From contig VJWM01000119.1 in NCBI GenBank assembly GCA_010909165.1, positions 1 through 64,000 of the forward strand: a stretch of DNA of 64,000 bases, in the 5' to 3' direction. The position numbers and the translations under genes were made by a program. This DNA comes from Anthoceros angustus. Its lineage: Eukaryota > Streptophyta > Anthocerotopsida > Anthocerotales > Anthocerotaceae. Shown in pieces: positions 1-11,800 of this stretch. The number at the start of each line of letters is the position of its first letter. Position 1 is the stretch's first letter. Under the pieces are notes generated by a model, which worked only from the letters and a program-made list of their open reading frames with translations, searched no databases and was not told the DNA's origin.

Positions 1-195
1 CCTGATCCAGAAACTGTCGCTGAAAGTGCGGTTTTACCTCGTGGGGCAAAACCTGCTGACGGTATCGGGTACCAAATTCATTGATCCGGAAAGTACCGAA
101 TTCGATAACCGCCTGTCGAACAATGGCGCCAACAGTGGCCGGAATTACCCACGCCTTTGTTTTATGGCTGCGGTCTCGACATCACCTTCAAATAA
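1..195 (+). CDS. SusC-like TonB-dependent outer membrane receptor, C-terminal end only (partial)
   Basis: Only the last beta strands of a SusC/RagA-family receptor are in the window. The protein would import oligosaccharides through the outer membrane using TonB energy, capped by the SusD lipoprotein encoded 10 bases downstream. The sequence shows the family's end signature: a YLVGQNLLTVS strand, an N-Y-P stretch, and a final strand reading YGCGLDITFK before the stop. One frameshift near position 150 separates the two parts. The C-terminal aromatic residue expected for BAM-dependent insertion is present (F next to last). The rest of the gene lies upstream of the window. It is the first visible gene of a mannan utilisation locus. 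Confidence 0.85.
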
Positions 196-205
196 CGATT
201 GCCAA

Positions 206-1798
206 ATGAAAAATATAGTCAACGGTATTGGTTCGCATTGCTTTTCGCCGGTATGCTCGCTACCGGATGCAAAAACTCGACCTGGTACCACCAACAAATT
301 CACCGACGAAACTTTCTGGACAACCCCGGAAAAAGCCTCGACGGTGCTGAGCAAAACCTACTCGCAGATGTACGACCCGGGCTGGTTTTACAACGATGGC
401 ATGAGCGACAATGTACCTATAATGGCCGCGGCGACCAGTATGGCGTCAACTCCATTGCGGCGGGTCTTGCCGATGCCTCGCTGGGCCGTTTCAAAGACGA
501 ATGGAACGCGCATTATGCCTGCATCAAAACCTGTAATATATTTCTCGAGAACATCGACCGCGTGCGGGCATGGACGAAAACCTGCGCAACCGCATGAAGG
601 GAGAAGCGAGGTTTATCCGTGCTTACCAGTTTTCCAACTCTATACCTGGTACGGTGATGTACCGCTGTTCGACCACGACCTCAGCGTGGAAGAAGCCAAA
701 TTGGTGACCCGAAGTCCCCGGCCAGTGTGGTCGATTTTGTGCTCAGCGAACTCGATGCCAGTACGGCTATCCTTCCCTGAATACGGCAATCGCCACCGCC
801 GATCGTGGTCGTGTTTCAAAGGCGCGGCGCAGGCCTGAAAGCGCGCGTGTTGCTCTACGAATCGCGCTGGCCGAAGTGGTCGCCACGCTCGAGCCCTTAA
901 TCAACGGCAACAGCGTGGGCGTATTCCTTGTTCAACAGTTACGAGGGATTATTCCTTCCGGCCAACGAATACAACAGCGAGGTGATTTTTGACCTGCAGA
1001 TGGTTCCCGAAACCCGCACGCAGAATTTTTATTTCGACATGGCCCCGGTGGTGATCGGTGCAAGATTGAACGCACTGGCACCGACGCAGGAACTGGTGAA
1101 CGATTACATCATGCTCAATGGCAAGTCGATAGGCGAACCGGGATCGGGATACAACGAAGACGATCCGTATACTGACCGGGATCCGCGTTTTACCAGACCA
1201 TCGTGTACAATGGTGGCACCTGGAAAAGCCCGATGGCAGTTTGCAGGAAATCAATACGAGTCCCGGGTCGGCACCGACGGGTATGCGCCCGAGGCACCAG
1301 TTCACCTACGGCTTATTATTTCCGCAAATATTACGACCCGGCTTCCATCAACAATTTCAACAGCGGGCTGAACCTGATCCTTATCCGCTACGCCGATGTT
1401 TTGCTGATGTACGCAGAAGCCAAAACGAACTGAACCAGCTGGACGCTACGGTGTGGGACCAGACCATTGGTGCCCTCCGCCGCCGCGCCGGATTTACCCA
1501 GGCCACTGCCGTCAATTTTGATGCCGCGCAGAACCAGGCCGGGTTACGGTCGATCGTTCGCCGTGAACGCCGCGCCGAGCTGGCCCTCGAAGGATTGCGG
1601 GTGTTTGACATCCGCCGCTGGCGCACTGCCGAGCAGGTGTTGAACGGCTGGGCACATGGGGCCCGGTTTGGCGAACCTAATTGACAACGGATACATCCAG
1701 GCCAACCAGCGCAGTTTCGATGCCGGTAAGCACTACCTGTGGCCATCCCGCGCGACGAAAGAAACCTCAATACAACTCAGCCAGAACCTGGCTGGTAA
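206..1798 (+). CDS. SusD/RagB-family nutrient-binding outer membrane lipoprotein (frameshifted)
   Basis: SusD-like lipoproteins sit on the cell surface and close over the SusC channel to capture glycans. The start at 206 gives a short lipoprotein signal ending in LFAGMLATGC, with the lipobox Cys at about residue 24. The central segment RMKGEARFIRAYQFFQLYTW (across a shift near 640) and the following WYGDVPLF are the classic SusD helix. Near the end, RRERRAELALEGLRVFDIRR and the terminal NTTQPEPGW also match the family. The length of about 530 residues is normal. At least six frame changes are needed to read it through, which fits sequencing indels. It lies directly behind the SusC gene and before the SusE-like gene, as in Sus-type operons. 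Confidence 0.88.
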
Positions 1799-1821
1799 CC
1801 ATTAACCTCGAAAACAAAAAC

Positions 1822-2949
1822 ATGAAAAAGTTTTTCAATACATACTGCGCAGTTTGTTGCTCGCCGCGCATTTTGCCGGTTGCACGAAGACAAAACCTCG
1901 ATCACACCAAGGTGACCGAAGTGACCAATATTTTCACGCCCGAAGACAATCTCTCGGTGAAACTGCAACCCACCACTTCGGCCAGCGTGGTGTTTGAATG
2001 GGAGCAGGCGCGGGCAGAAGACGGCGGACTGGTCATGTATGAAGTCGTTTCGCGAAATCCGACGGCGATTTCGCCACACCGGTGTACACGGTGATCTCCG
2101 ATAACGGCGGTGTGTACAACAAGGCCACCATCACCCACAAAACACTGAACAATATCGCTGCGCTGGCAGGCATCGAATCATTGTCGACCGGCCAGCTGAA
2201 ATGGACCGTGGTGTCTTCTAAAGGCATCAATGCCATCAGGTCGAGCGTGGTGCGTACCATCCAGGTGGAAAGGCCGGCCGGTTTCTCCGAAATCCCTGCT
2301 GACCTGTACATCACCGGTGATGCCACCGAAGGTGGTGCTGACCTGGTGAATGCCCAACAGCTCAAACAAACGGCCAACGGCATTTTCGAAATTTATACTT
2401 CACTGAAAGCCGGCAGCTGGCAACTGGCCAGCGGCAAAACCGGTACACCCACACTGTACGGCGTAACGGGAACCGCTATCAAGGAGGGTGAATCCGCAAC
2501 GGTTACCGGTGATACCAAAGTGTACAAACTCGTGTTCGATTTCAATAATGCGGCTTTCACACAAACAGAAGTGAAAGAAGTGGCGCTCTGGTTTGCGCTG
2601 AACAATACCACCCTGTTCACGCTGCCATGCCGGCAATGGTCAGTTCAAGGCGGAGAATGTAACGGTGGAGTTCCGGCAGGAGAGCTGGGGCCGCGACGAA
2701 AGGTATAAGTTCCGCATGCACGGTGAACGATGGTACCGAAGACAGCTATGTGTGGTTGGGCAGCAATGCCGACAATTCCCGTCCCACGGCCGATGCTGCA
2801 CCCGCCTACTGGTACCTCTTCAACATCGTGAACAACGACCAGTGGAACTACTGCTATAAATTCCAGACCGAAGCCGATAGTGTACCCATCGACGTTACCC
2901 TCCTTTTTCGACCACACAACCGTATACCCATATCATCCATATCCGGTAA
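1822..2949 (+). CDS. SusE/SusF-like outer membrane glycan-binding lipoprotein (frameshifted)
   Basis: This is a probable surface glycan-binding protein of the SusE type, about 375 residues, placed right after SusD as in Sus operons. The start at 1822 gives MKKFFNT followed, after a shift, by a hydrophobic segment and a lipobox-like AHFAGCTK. The N-terminal domain has the SusE-type pattern (VTEVTNIFTPEDNLSVKL, then TTSASVVFEWEQA). The remainder contains repeated short beta domains with a YITGDAT motif, such as are found in starch- and mannan-locus SusE/F proteins. Frame changes near 2060, 2690 and 2900 are needed to reach the stop at 2949. The ligand cannot be told from sequence. The neighbouring enzymes suggest alpha-mannan. 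Confidence 0.72.
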
Positions 2950-2961
2950 AACAGCAACCGT

Positions 2962-4102
2962 ATGAAAAACAATCCTCGCAGCAGGCCTGGTTTGCGCCAT
3001 GGCCTCCTGCGTCAAAAACTACGATGATGTGATCATCACCGAAGACACTTCGGGGCTTGATAAATACCCGGTGAGCTGGGCCGCGGCAGCCGACAGCAGC
3101 AGCCGTTCGCTCGTGGCGAATTTCTTCAATGTGCAGGCAAATATTTCCAACCGGAACAATGGCGGCGATGCCGGTTTCGGCTACTGGCCACAGGCCCATG
3201 CGCTGGATGTACTGGTCGACCAATACCGCACCAACGACGCCGATGCGCGCGCTAAAATGGATGCTTCGAAGGAGTTCGCGTGAAAAACAACAATGGCTGG
3301 CTGAATGGGTTTTACGACGATATGGACTGGAATGCCCTGGCGATGCTGCGTGCTTACCAGGCCACGAACGACAGTAAGTTCAAAGGCGCCGTTGATGAAT
3401 TGTGGGCCGACATCAAAACCGGCTGGAACGACAATATGGGTGGTGGCATCGCACGGCGCAAATCGATGCCGGCGTGCAAAAACACGCCCGCAAACGCACC
3501 GGCGGCCATCCTGGCGGCCAGGCTCTACCAGTTGTCGGGCAACGGCGATGACCTGCAATGGGCGGAAAAATTTACCAGTGGAACAAAGACAGCCTTTTGA
3601 AGCCGGAACCGGCTGGGTGATGGATGGCATCAACAACAGGGGAGACGGCCAGCGCGACCTCTGAAATTCACGTATAACCAGGGAACATTCATTGGCGCTG
3701 CACTGGAACTGTACAATGTTACTAAAAGTGCGGTTTTACTTCAACGATGCCATCAAAGCAGCGAGTTATACCTTGGGTGATGCGACCTTGTCGAATTCAA
3801 CCGACCGCCTGCTGCGTGATGAAGGCGAGGGCGATGGCGGCCTGTTCAAGGGGTTTTGTGCGGTACTTCACGCCGCTGATCCAGCACCCCGACCTGCCCG
3901 ATGCCTACCGTAAAAGGTATATTTCTTACCTGAAACACAATGCAGAATACCTTTGGTTTTCCGGTACGGCAAAACCTGCCGTATTGTATTTGGTACGTAC
4001 TGGAAGAACAAACCCGGCGCCACTACCGACCTTACCACGCAATTGAGCGGAGCGATGCTGCTGGCGGCGGCGAAACTGGAACAAAACAACCTGTTTGAAT
4101 GA
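2962..4102 (+). CDS. GH76 alpha-1,6-mannanase, lipoprotein (frameshifted)
   Basis: GH76 enzymes cut the alpha-1,6-linked mannose backbone of fungal and yeast mannan. The start at 2962 gives a short signal with an AMASC lipobox (after a shift near 2968), so the enzyme is probably surface- or periplasm-anchored. The family's Asp-Asp pair is seen in GFYDDMDWNALA at about residue 119 (positions 3313-3336). It is followed by a KNTPANAPAAILAARLYQL segment and a TYNQGTFIGAALELYN segment, both typical of GH76. The length of about 380 residues fits a single catalytic domain. At least five frame changes occur, near 2968, 3280, 3600, 3740 and 3960. Its stop overlaps the start of a second GH76 gene. Confidence 0.87.
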
Positions 4103-5169
4103 AGACATTACTGGCGGCAGCTGCCCACTTTGACCACCGGCACCACACTGGCGCAGTCAACAGGAGCCTGGCTACAAGAAGCACAAGCTCTGGAAAAGTC
4201 GATTGAAAAGAATTTTTCCTGCCAGAGACTGGTTACTACCGGGAACACACCGCCGCTGCAAAAATGAAAAGCCGGTGTCTTACCTCTGGCCAATCTGCGG
4301 GCTCATCCAGGCCGATCATGAACTGGAGCGGGCCTACAGTGATACCGGTCGCCTGCAAAGGCGGTGGAATTTTGTGCAACGGTATTACGATCCGCGGCCA
4401 CCCGCTCCGGCATACGCCTTATCCGCCGGAAAAAGGTGGTGGCGACCGGTTTTACGACGACAACCAATGGATTGGTATTGCGCTGATGGATGGATACAGA
4501 CCACCGCAAAGCGGAATGGCTCGCCGGCGGCGAGCTGATCTACCGGTTCATGCGATGACGGCTTACGATACCGCCAGCGGCGGCGGACTGTATTGGCAGG
4601 AAGGCAAATGGACCAGCAAGAATACCTGTTCCAATGGTCCCGGTATCATACTCGCCCTGCAACTGCACCAGGCCACCGGCAAACAAGCCTACCTCGATAC
4701 GGCGCTGCTGCTGTACAACTGGGTGAACAAATATTTGAGAGACGAGCAGGGACTTTACCTCGATAACATCTCCATTCCCCAACGAAAGGTAGACCAGCGG
4801 CGCTACAGTTACAATACCGGCACCATGTTGCACCGAACTCTACCTGTGACCAGGCTACCAAAAGCCGGAATACCTGCAGGAAGCCAAACGCATTGCAGCA
4901 GTGGGCGCAAAGTATTTTCTGCAACAAGGAAAATTCCGCGACGGCTACTGGTTCAACGCCGTGCTGCTGCGCGGGTATGAACACCTGGCCAGCATCGACA
5001 AAAATCCCGCTTACCTGAAACAGTTTGCGGTTTGCGCCAGAACGGCCATCGCCCAACAACGCAATGCCGATGGATTGTACACCGAAAAAGACCATGCTGA
5101 CCTCACCAACCAGGCCGGAATGTTGGAAATATTGGCCCGGCTGGCTTACCTTGACAATTTCAATTCTGA
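4099..5169 (+). CDS. second GH76 alpha-1,6-mannanase (frameshifted)
   Basis: This is a second enzyme of the same family, starting inside the stop of the first (ATGA overlap), so the two are translationally coupled. The catalytic Asp pair is in RFYDDNQWIGIALMDGY at positions 4447-4497. SKNTCSNGPGIILALQLHQA and YSYNTGTMLH repeat the landmarks seen in its neighbour. It ends with a GMLEILARLAYLDNF segment just before the GH125 start. The early part has been scrambled by shifts, and I cannot see a clear signal peptide, so its location (periplasm or surface) is open. Having two GH76 genes side by side suggests an endo-acting surface enzyme and a periplasmic partner, as in known yeast-mannan loci; that division is inference. 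Confidence 0.82.
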
Positions 5170-5174
5170 TTCTC

Positions 5175-6502
5175 ATGCACAGAAGACATTTCCTGAAACA
5201 GACTTCTTGGCTACTGCTGGTATTGTAGCTGCATCCACCTCCTGGGCGCTGGCGCCCGGTAATGATTTTCCCGTGGTGCGGACCCGCTCGCACAACGCAA
5301 ATTCAGCAGCAAGGCAGTGGAAGCGCTGATCACCCAGGTGAAATCGGCCATCGGCAACAAGTCGCCTGGCTGTTCGAAAACTGTTCCAATACACTCGATA
5401 CCACGGTTGATTTCGAAACCATCGATGGCAAAACCCGATACCTATGTGATTACGGGCGATATCGACGCGATGTGGCTGCGCGACAGCTCCGCACAGGTGT
5501 GGCCCTATATCCCGCTCTGCCATACCGATCCCGAACTGAAACAACTGATCAAAGGTGTGATCAACCGCCGGGTGAAATGCATTCTGAAAGACCCTTATGC
5601 GAACGCATTTTACAAAGACGAATCCAAAGTGTCGGAATGGAAAGAGACCGACATCACCGATATGAAACCGGGCATTCACGAACGCAAATGGAGATCGATT
5701 CACTCTGTTATCCCATCCGACTGGCACACGGCTACTGGAAAGAAACCGGCGATACGTCGGTGTTTGATGCGCAGTGGCTCGACGCGATGAAAAGCATCGT
5801 GAAAACCTTCCGTGAACAACAAAGAATCAACGGCAAAGGACCATACAGTTTCCAGCGTAAAACTGCCTGGGCCACCGACGGTGTGCCCATGGCCGGTTAC
5901 GGTTATCCCGCGAAAGCGAACGGGCTGATCTGTTCCATGTTCCGCCCCAGCGACGATGCCACGATTTATCCTTATCTCATCCCAGCAATTTCTTCGCCGT
6001 CCGTTCGCTGCGCCAGATGGCCGAGCTGTTGAAAAGCCGCCGGCAAACCTGCAGCAGACGCACTGGCCGCCACTGCACTGGCCGATGAAGTGCAGAAAGC
6101 GCTGGCACAACACGCCATCACCACCCATCCGAAATTCGGTAAAGTATACGCGTACGAGACCAATGGTTTTCGCAGCTTCAACCTGATGGACGATGCCAAT
6201 ATTCCTTCGCTATTGTCATTGCCTGGCGGTATCACGGTGGCCGATCCGTATACCAGTCGACCAGGAAATATGTGCTGTCGACCGAGAACCCTTCTTTTCC
6301 AGGGCAAGGCGCTTGCCGGTATTGGCGGCCCGCACATCGGGCTCGATATGGTATGGCCGATGAGTATCGTGATGCGTGGCATCACCAGCAACGACGCCAC
6401 CGAAATCAAGAACTGTATTACCGCATTGCAGCATTGCCATGCAGGGAACCCAATTCAGTGTTATTGGCTTATCTTGCCGGTCCGAACACCGAAGACGAGT
6501 GA
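5175..6502 (+). CDS. GH125 exo-alpha-1,6-mannosidase (frameshifted, C-terminal end missing)
   Basis: GH125 enzymes release mannose from non-reducing alpha-1,6 ends. The start at 5175 gives MHRRHFLKQTSWLLL, a secretion signal with paired arginines. TYVITGDIDAMWLRDSSAQV (5443-5502) is the hallmark of the family, followed by WPYIPL, KDPYANAFYKDES, HERKWEIDSLCYPI across a shift, and ATDGVPMAGYGYPAKANGL. GGPHIGLDMVWPMSIVMRGI is near the end. The last part should carry a conserved His-Glu-Ser motif and a Trp-Phe-Ala-Trp stretch, but the sequence runs from HAG straight into the signal peptide of the next gene. About 35 to 40 residues, including a region known to hold the catalytic base in the family, seem to be absent. 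Confidence 0.86.
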
Positions 6503-8765
6503 AATACCTCATGGGCATGCTGTTGCTGGCTGCCCTTCAGCCCGTTGGTGCACAAGACGTGGGTGCATTACCGATCCGGTAGAGTGGGTGAATCCTGATG
6601 GGCGCAGATTCCAAACCCTTGTTGTCTAACGGTAATACCTATCCCGCCATCGCTTTGCCCTGGGGCATGAATTTCTGGACGCCGCAGACCGGTAAAATGG
6701 GGGATGGCTGGGCCTACCAGTATGCTGCCGATAAAATCCGCGGTTTCAAACAGACGCACCAGCCTTCACCCTGGATGAACGACTATGGCCAGTTCTCCAT
6801 CATGCCCGTGGCCGGCAAGCTGGCCATTGACCAGGATGAACGCGCGAGCTGGTTTTCGCACAAAGCCGAAATCGCCGCCTTATTATTACAGTGTTTACCT
6901 GGCCGATTACAATGTGACCACCGAAATCGCCCCCACCGAAAGAGCGGCCCAGTTCCGTTTCACTTTCCCGGCGGAGATTCTTCGTTTGTGGTGATCGATG
7001 CATTCGACAAAGGCTCCTACGTAAAGATCATTCCCGGTGAACAAACCGTGATCGGTTATACCACCCGCAACAGCGGCAGCGTGCCCGCAGATTTCAAGAA
7101 TTATTTCGTCATCAAATTCGACAAACCCTTTACTTTCTCCAGTGCCTGAGGGCAATCAATTGTCGAAGGATACACTCGAACTGCAGGCAGATCATGCCGG
7201 CGCCGTGGTTGGTTTCAATATGGGCAAAGGCGAAAACTCAACGCCCGGGTAGCTTCTTCGTTCATCAGTTTCGAACAGGCTTCGCTGAACCTGGCGCGTG
7301 AACTGGCGAGTGATGATTTTGAGCAGACCAGGAAAAAGCCAAAGCGGCCTGAACAAACAATTGGGTCGACTGTCGGCCGAAGGCGGTACGATCGACCAGA
7401 TGCGCACTTTCTATTCGTGCCTGTACCGCACCATCCAGTTTCCGCAGAAACACTATGAACTGGATGCCAGCGGTAAAATCGTGCATTACAGTCCCTACAC
7501 CGGAAAAACCATGCCTGGCTATTTCTTTGCGGCACCGGTTTCTGGGATACTTTCCGCGCACTCTATCCTTTCCTGAACCTCGTCACCCCTCCATCAATAC
7601 CGAAATGCAGGAAGGCCTGGTGAACTGTTACCTCGAGGGTGGTTTCCTGCCCGAGTGGAGCAGCCCGGGTTTCCGTTCAGTGATGGTCGGTAACAACTCG
7701 GCTTCAGTGGTTGCCGATGCCTATACCAAAGGTTTGCGCGGGTACGACATCAACAAACTGTATGAAGCCTGCTGCACGGCGCCAACAACGAAGGCCCGGT
7801 GGAAGCCGTTGGCCGCAGGGCGTGGCGTTTACAACAAACTCGGCTGTCCCTATGACGTGAAGATCAACGAGAATGCCGCACGCACCCTCGAATATGCGTA
7901 CGATGATTTCACCATCTACCAGCTGGGCAAGCAACTGAACCGCCCGAAAAGGAGCTGGACCTCTACGCGAAACGCGCGATGAATTACAAGAATCTTTCGA
8001 TCCGCAATACAAACTGATGCGTGGCCGAAACAAAGACGGTAGTTTCAGTCGCCCTTCAACCCTTCAAATGGGAGATGCATTCACCGAAGGCAACAGCTGG
8101 CATTATTCCTGGAGCGTGTTTCACGACATTGCCGGTCTCGCGAAACTGATGGGGGCCGCGAAGCCTTCGCCGCTAAACTGGATTCGGTGTTCACCATGCC
8201 ACCGGTATTTGACGATTCGTATTACGGGTTCGTTATCCATGAAATCCACGAAATGCAGATCATGAATATGGGACAGTATGCGCACGGCAATCAGCCCATA
8301 CAGCACATGATCTATCTCTACAATTATGTGGGTCAGCCCTGGAAAACGCAATACTGGGTGCGCGAAGTCATGAACAAGCTGTACAAGGCTTCACCCGACG
8401 GGTACTGCGGCGATGAAGACAATGGCCAGACCTCGGCCTGGTATGTATTCAGCGCCATGGGCTTACCCGGTTTGCCCGCGACCGACCAGTATGTGCTCGG
8501 AACACCACTGTTCAAAAAACTGACCCTCAACCAGGAAAACGGCAAACAACTGGTGATCCGCGCGGCCAACAGCAATGCGGAAAACCTGTATGTACAGTCG
8601 GTGTTGCTGAACGGTAAAACCTGGAACAACAACTGGGTGTCGCATACCGGGTTACAACAGGGTGGGGTAATCGATTTCAATTTGTCGGCCGACCCGTCGC
8701 GCACCCGCGGAACCGGTGCCGATGCCGATCCGTATTCGTTTTCTGTGCACGAGAAACGCAAATAA
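6499..8765 (+). CDS. GH92 alpha-mannosidase (frameshifted)
   Basis: GH92 enzymes are calcium-dependent exo-alpha-mannosidases that remove alpha-1,2 or alpha-1,3 side-chain mannose. After a signal peptide (KYLMGMLLLAALQPVGAQD) the sequence reads DPVEWVNPLMGADS across a shift, then LSNGNTYPAIALPWGMNFWT and FKQTHQPSPWMNDYGQFS, all N-terminal GH92 landmarks. The C-terminal domain has HGNQPIQHMIYLYNYVGQPW, GDEDNGQTSAWYVFSAMG and YVLGTPLFKKL. The total of about 755 residues is normal. At least six frame changes occur (near 6600, 6880, 7145, 7240, 7560 and 7960). The start is either GTG 6499 or ATG 6511; the first overlaps the end of the GH125 reading frame. It completes the mannan set with GH76 and GH125. 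Confidence 0.88.
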
Positions 8766-8811
8766 TTGCCTATTTTAATCGCTGTTAAGCACCAACGCCA
8801 ACAGTGATTGC

Positions 8812-11800
8812 ATGTCTTTCTTGCGTAATATAGTTTGTTGCCTTCTGCTGGCTGCCGGTTTTACTTCGGTAGCCCAGCAGAAGGAATACAGCTTCGCCAA
8901 TATCGATATCCAGCAGGGCCTTTCCGGCAACCAGGTCAATTCCGTTTTTAAAGATTCCAAAGGTTTTATGTGGTTTGGTACCCTCTCGGGACTGAACCGC
9001 CACGATGGCTATCATTTCCGCGTATTCCGGCACGAGGACGGAGATACGGCCACCCTGCTCGACGACAATATCGTTCGCGTTTTGAAGGGCCCCACCAGAA
9101 ACTCTGGATCCAGTCGCAAAGCAATTTCAGCATCTACGACCAGCTAACGGAAAAGATCACCCGCAATGCGGCAGGCTATTTCCAGTGGGCGGGACTTCCG
9201 GCCGATGGCTTTCTCCATTCTCCGTTACAACGACGCCTGGTATTTTATTTATGCCAACGCCGGCATTTACGAATACCGCGAAGGCGGCAAAGTGCGCCAC
9301 CTGAAACAATCGGTGTTGCAGAACCATTCCACCAACCCGATCACCGGTGCCGGCCTCGATTCGAAGGGTATTGCTGGCTGGTGCGCTACAACGGCATGAT
9401 GGAAAAATTGACCTGGAGCAGGACCGCCAGCTGTTGCATACCGACCTGTTTACGCGACAGGATATTCGGCCGCAGACCGGGTTCAGTTACGCGATGGTGA
9501 TCGACAGCACGACGACATCTGGCTGTTCCAGCGTGGCACCCTGGCCGGCATTTATCGCTACCAGACAAGCCTGAACCAGATCAAACGCTACCATACCGGC
9601 AGTGTACCCGCATTGAGCAACAATTCCATCAACTGCGTCAGTGAAGACGGGCATGGACAGATCTGGATCGGTACCGATCACGGCGGACTCAATATTTTCG
9701 ATAAAAACACGGAATCGATCACCGTGTTGCTGAACACGCCCAACCAGCACAAATCGATTGCCGATGAAGCCATCAATGCGGTGTACCGCGATGACCAGGG
9801 CATCATGTGGCTGGCAACGAATAAGAAAGGCATCAACTACTTTGATGAACGCACCACGCAGTTTCCACTGTATTCGCAAACGGCAAACGGCTCGCGCAAT
9901 ATTCCCTTCAGCGATGTAAATGCATTTGTGGAAGACGACAAAGGCAATTGGTGGATCGGCACCAATGGCGGCGGCGGACTGATTTATTACGACCGCAGCC
10001 GGCAGACCTATACCACTTACCGGCACCAGCCGGGAATGCGAACAGCCTCACCAATGATGTGGTGGTATCGCTGCTGATCGACCGCAACAACAAATTATGG
10101 ATCGGTACCTATCTCGGTGGAATGGATTGTTACGACGGCAACACTTTCCGGCATTTCAAACACAACCCCGACGACCCGCAGAGCATCGCCGACGACCGGG
10201 TTTTCTCTGTATGAAGACCGTTCGGGCAACCTGTGGGTGGGCACCAATAATTACGGGCTCGACCGGTACGACCGAAAAAGAATATTTTCTATCACCACAT
10301 GCCGTCGATCCCGCAAAGCCTGCATTCGCCCAATGTGACCTCCATTACGGAAGATGCACGCGGCAATTTGTGGGTGGGCACGGCCTGGGGCATCGATGTG
10401 CTCGACAAAGGATCAGGTCGTTCATTCACTACCTGAAGGAAAATTGAAACTCAGCTACAATACCGTCAACGATATACTGGAAGACCATGCGGGCAATATC
10501 TGGGTGGCCACCAACAGCGGACTGAACGTGATGCCCAAGGGCAAGAACAGTTTTATTTCCTTTTATGTGCGCGACGGCCTGGCCAATAACACCGTGCTGG
10601 ACATGCTGGAAGACGACCAGCATTACATCTGGGTGAGTTCCAAATCGGGTGTTACGCGCATTGTGGTGGCCGACAAAGGGAAGAACTGGTCGATCCGATG
10701 CATCAACTACAATGAATTGACGGATTGCAGGGAGGGAATTCAACCGTTTCGCCGCGATGAAAACGCGCAAAGGCGAACTGGTTTTCGGTGGCGCGAATGG
10801 GTTCAATGCCTTTCACCCGGCCAGTATAAGAAACGATCACCGAGTACCACCGCTGGTGCTGACGGGTTTCAGTTTGTTCAACCAGCCACTGGTGGCGGGT
10901 GCCTGTTACAATGGTCGTGCGGTGCTGGAAGGCAGCATCGGCACGGTGAAAGGGCTGCGGCTCAAACACAACGAAAACGATTTCTCTTTTCAATTTGCCG
11001 CGCTGGAATTCATCCAGACCAACAAGATCAGGTATGCCTACCAGCTGGAAGGCTTCAATAAAGACTGGATCTTTACCGACGGGCAGCAGGCCACCTATAC
11101 CAATATTGATCCGGGAACCTACACGTTCCTCGTAAAAGCCACGAACGAAGACGGTACCTGGAACGAGGCCGGCATGATTCGGTTACCATCCACCGTATTG
11201 TCGCCCGGTGGCAAACGCCGGTGGCTTATATAGCCTATGCCTGCTGGTGGCGACGCTGTTGTACCTCGGCCGGGCGGCCATCATCAAGCGCGAAAACTCA
11301 ATTACCAGATCACCGCCGAGCGCGAACAGGCCCGGCGCCTGCACGAGCTCGACCTGATGAAGATCCGTTTCTTCACCAATGTGAGCCACGAATTCAAAAC
11401 GCCGTTGTCGCTCATACTTACCCCGATCGAAAAAATGATCGGGCAACCAAAGATGCGCTGGCGCGTGAGCAACTCCAGCTGATCCAACGCATGCCCGCCG
11501 CCTCCTGAACATGGTGAACCAACTGCTCGATTTCCGCAAGATGGAAGTGAATGAGTTGAGGCTGCACCAGCCAGTCAGACATCGTTCATTTTTAAGAGAA
11601 CTGTCTTACGCCTTTTCCGACCTGGCCGATAAAAACACATTCATTTCAGTTTCCGGTCGGCGGTGGATGAGCTGACCATGGCCTTCGACCACGACAAGAT
11701 GGAGCGCATTCTCTTCAACCTGTTGTCGAACGCCTTCAAGTTTACGCCCGAAAGCGGCACGGTGGAAGTGAAACTGGCGGCTATACCCAAGACGATACCG

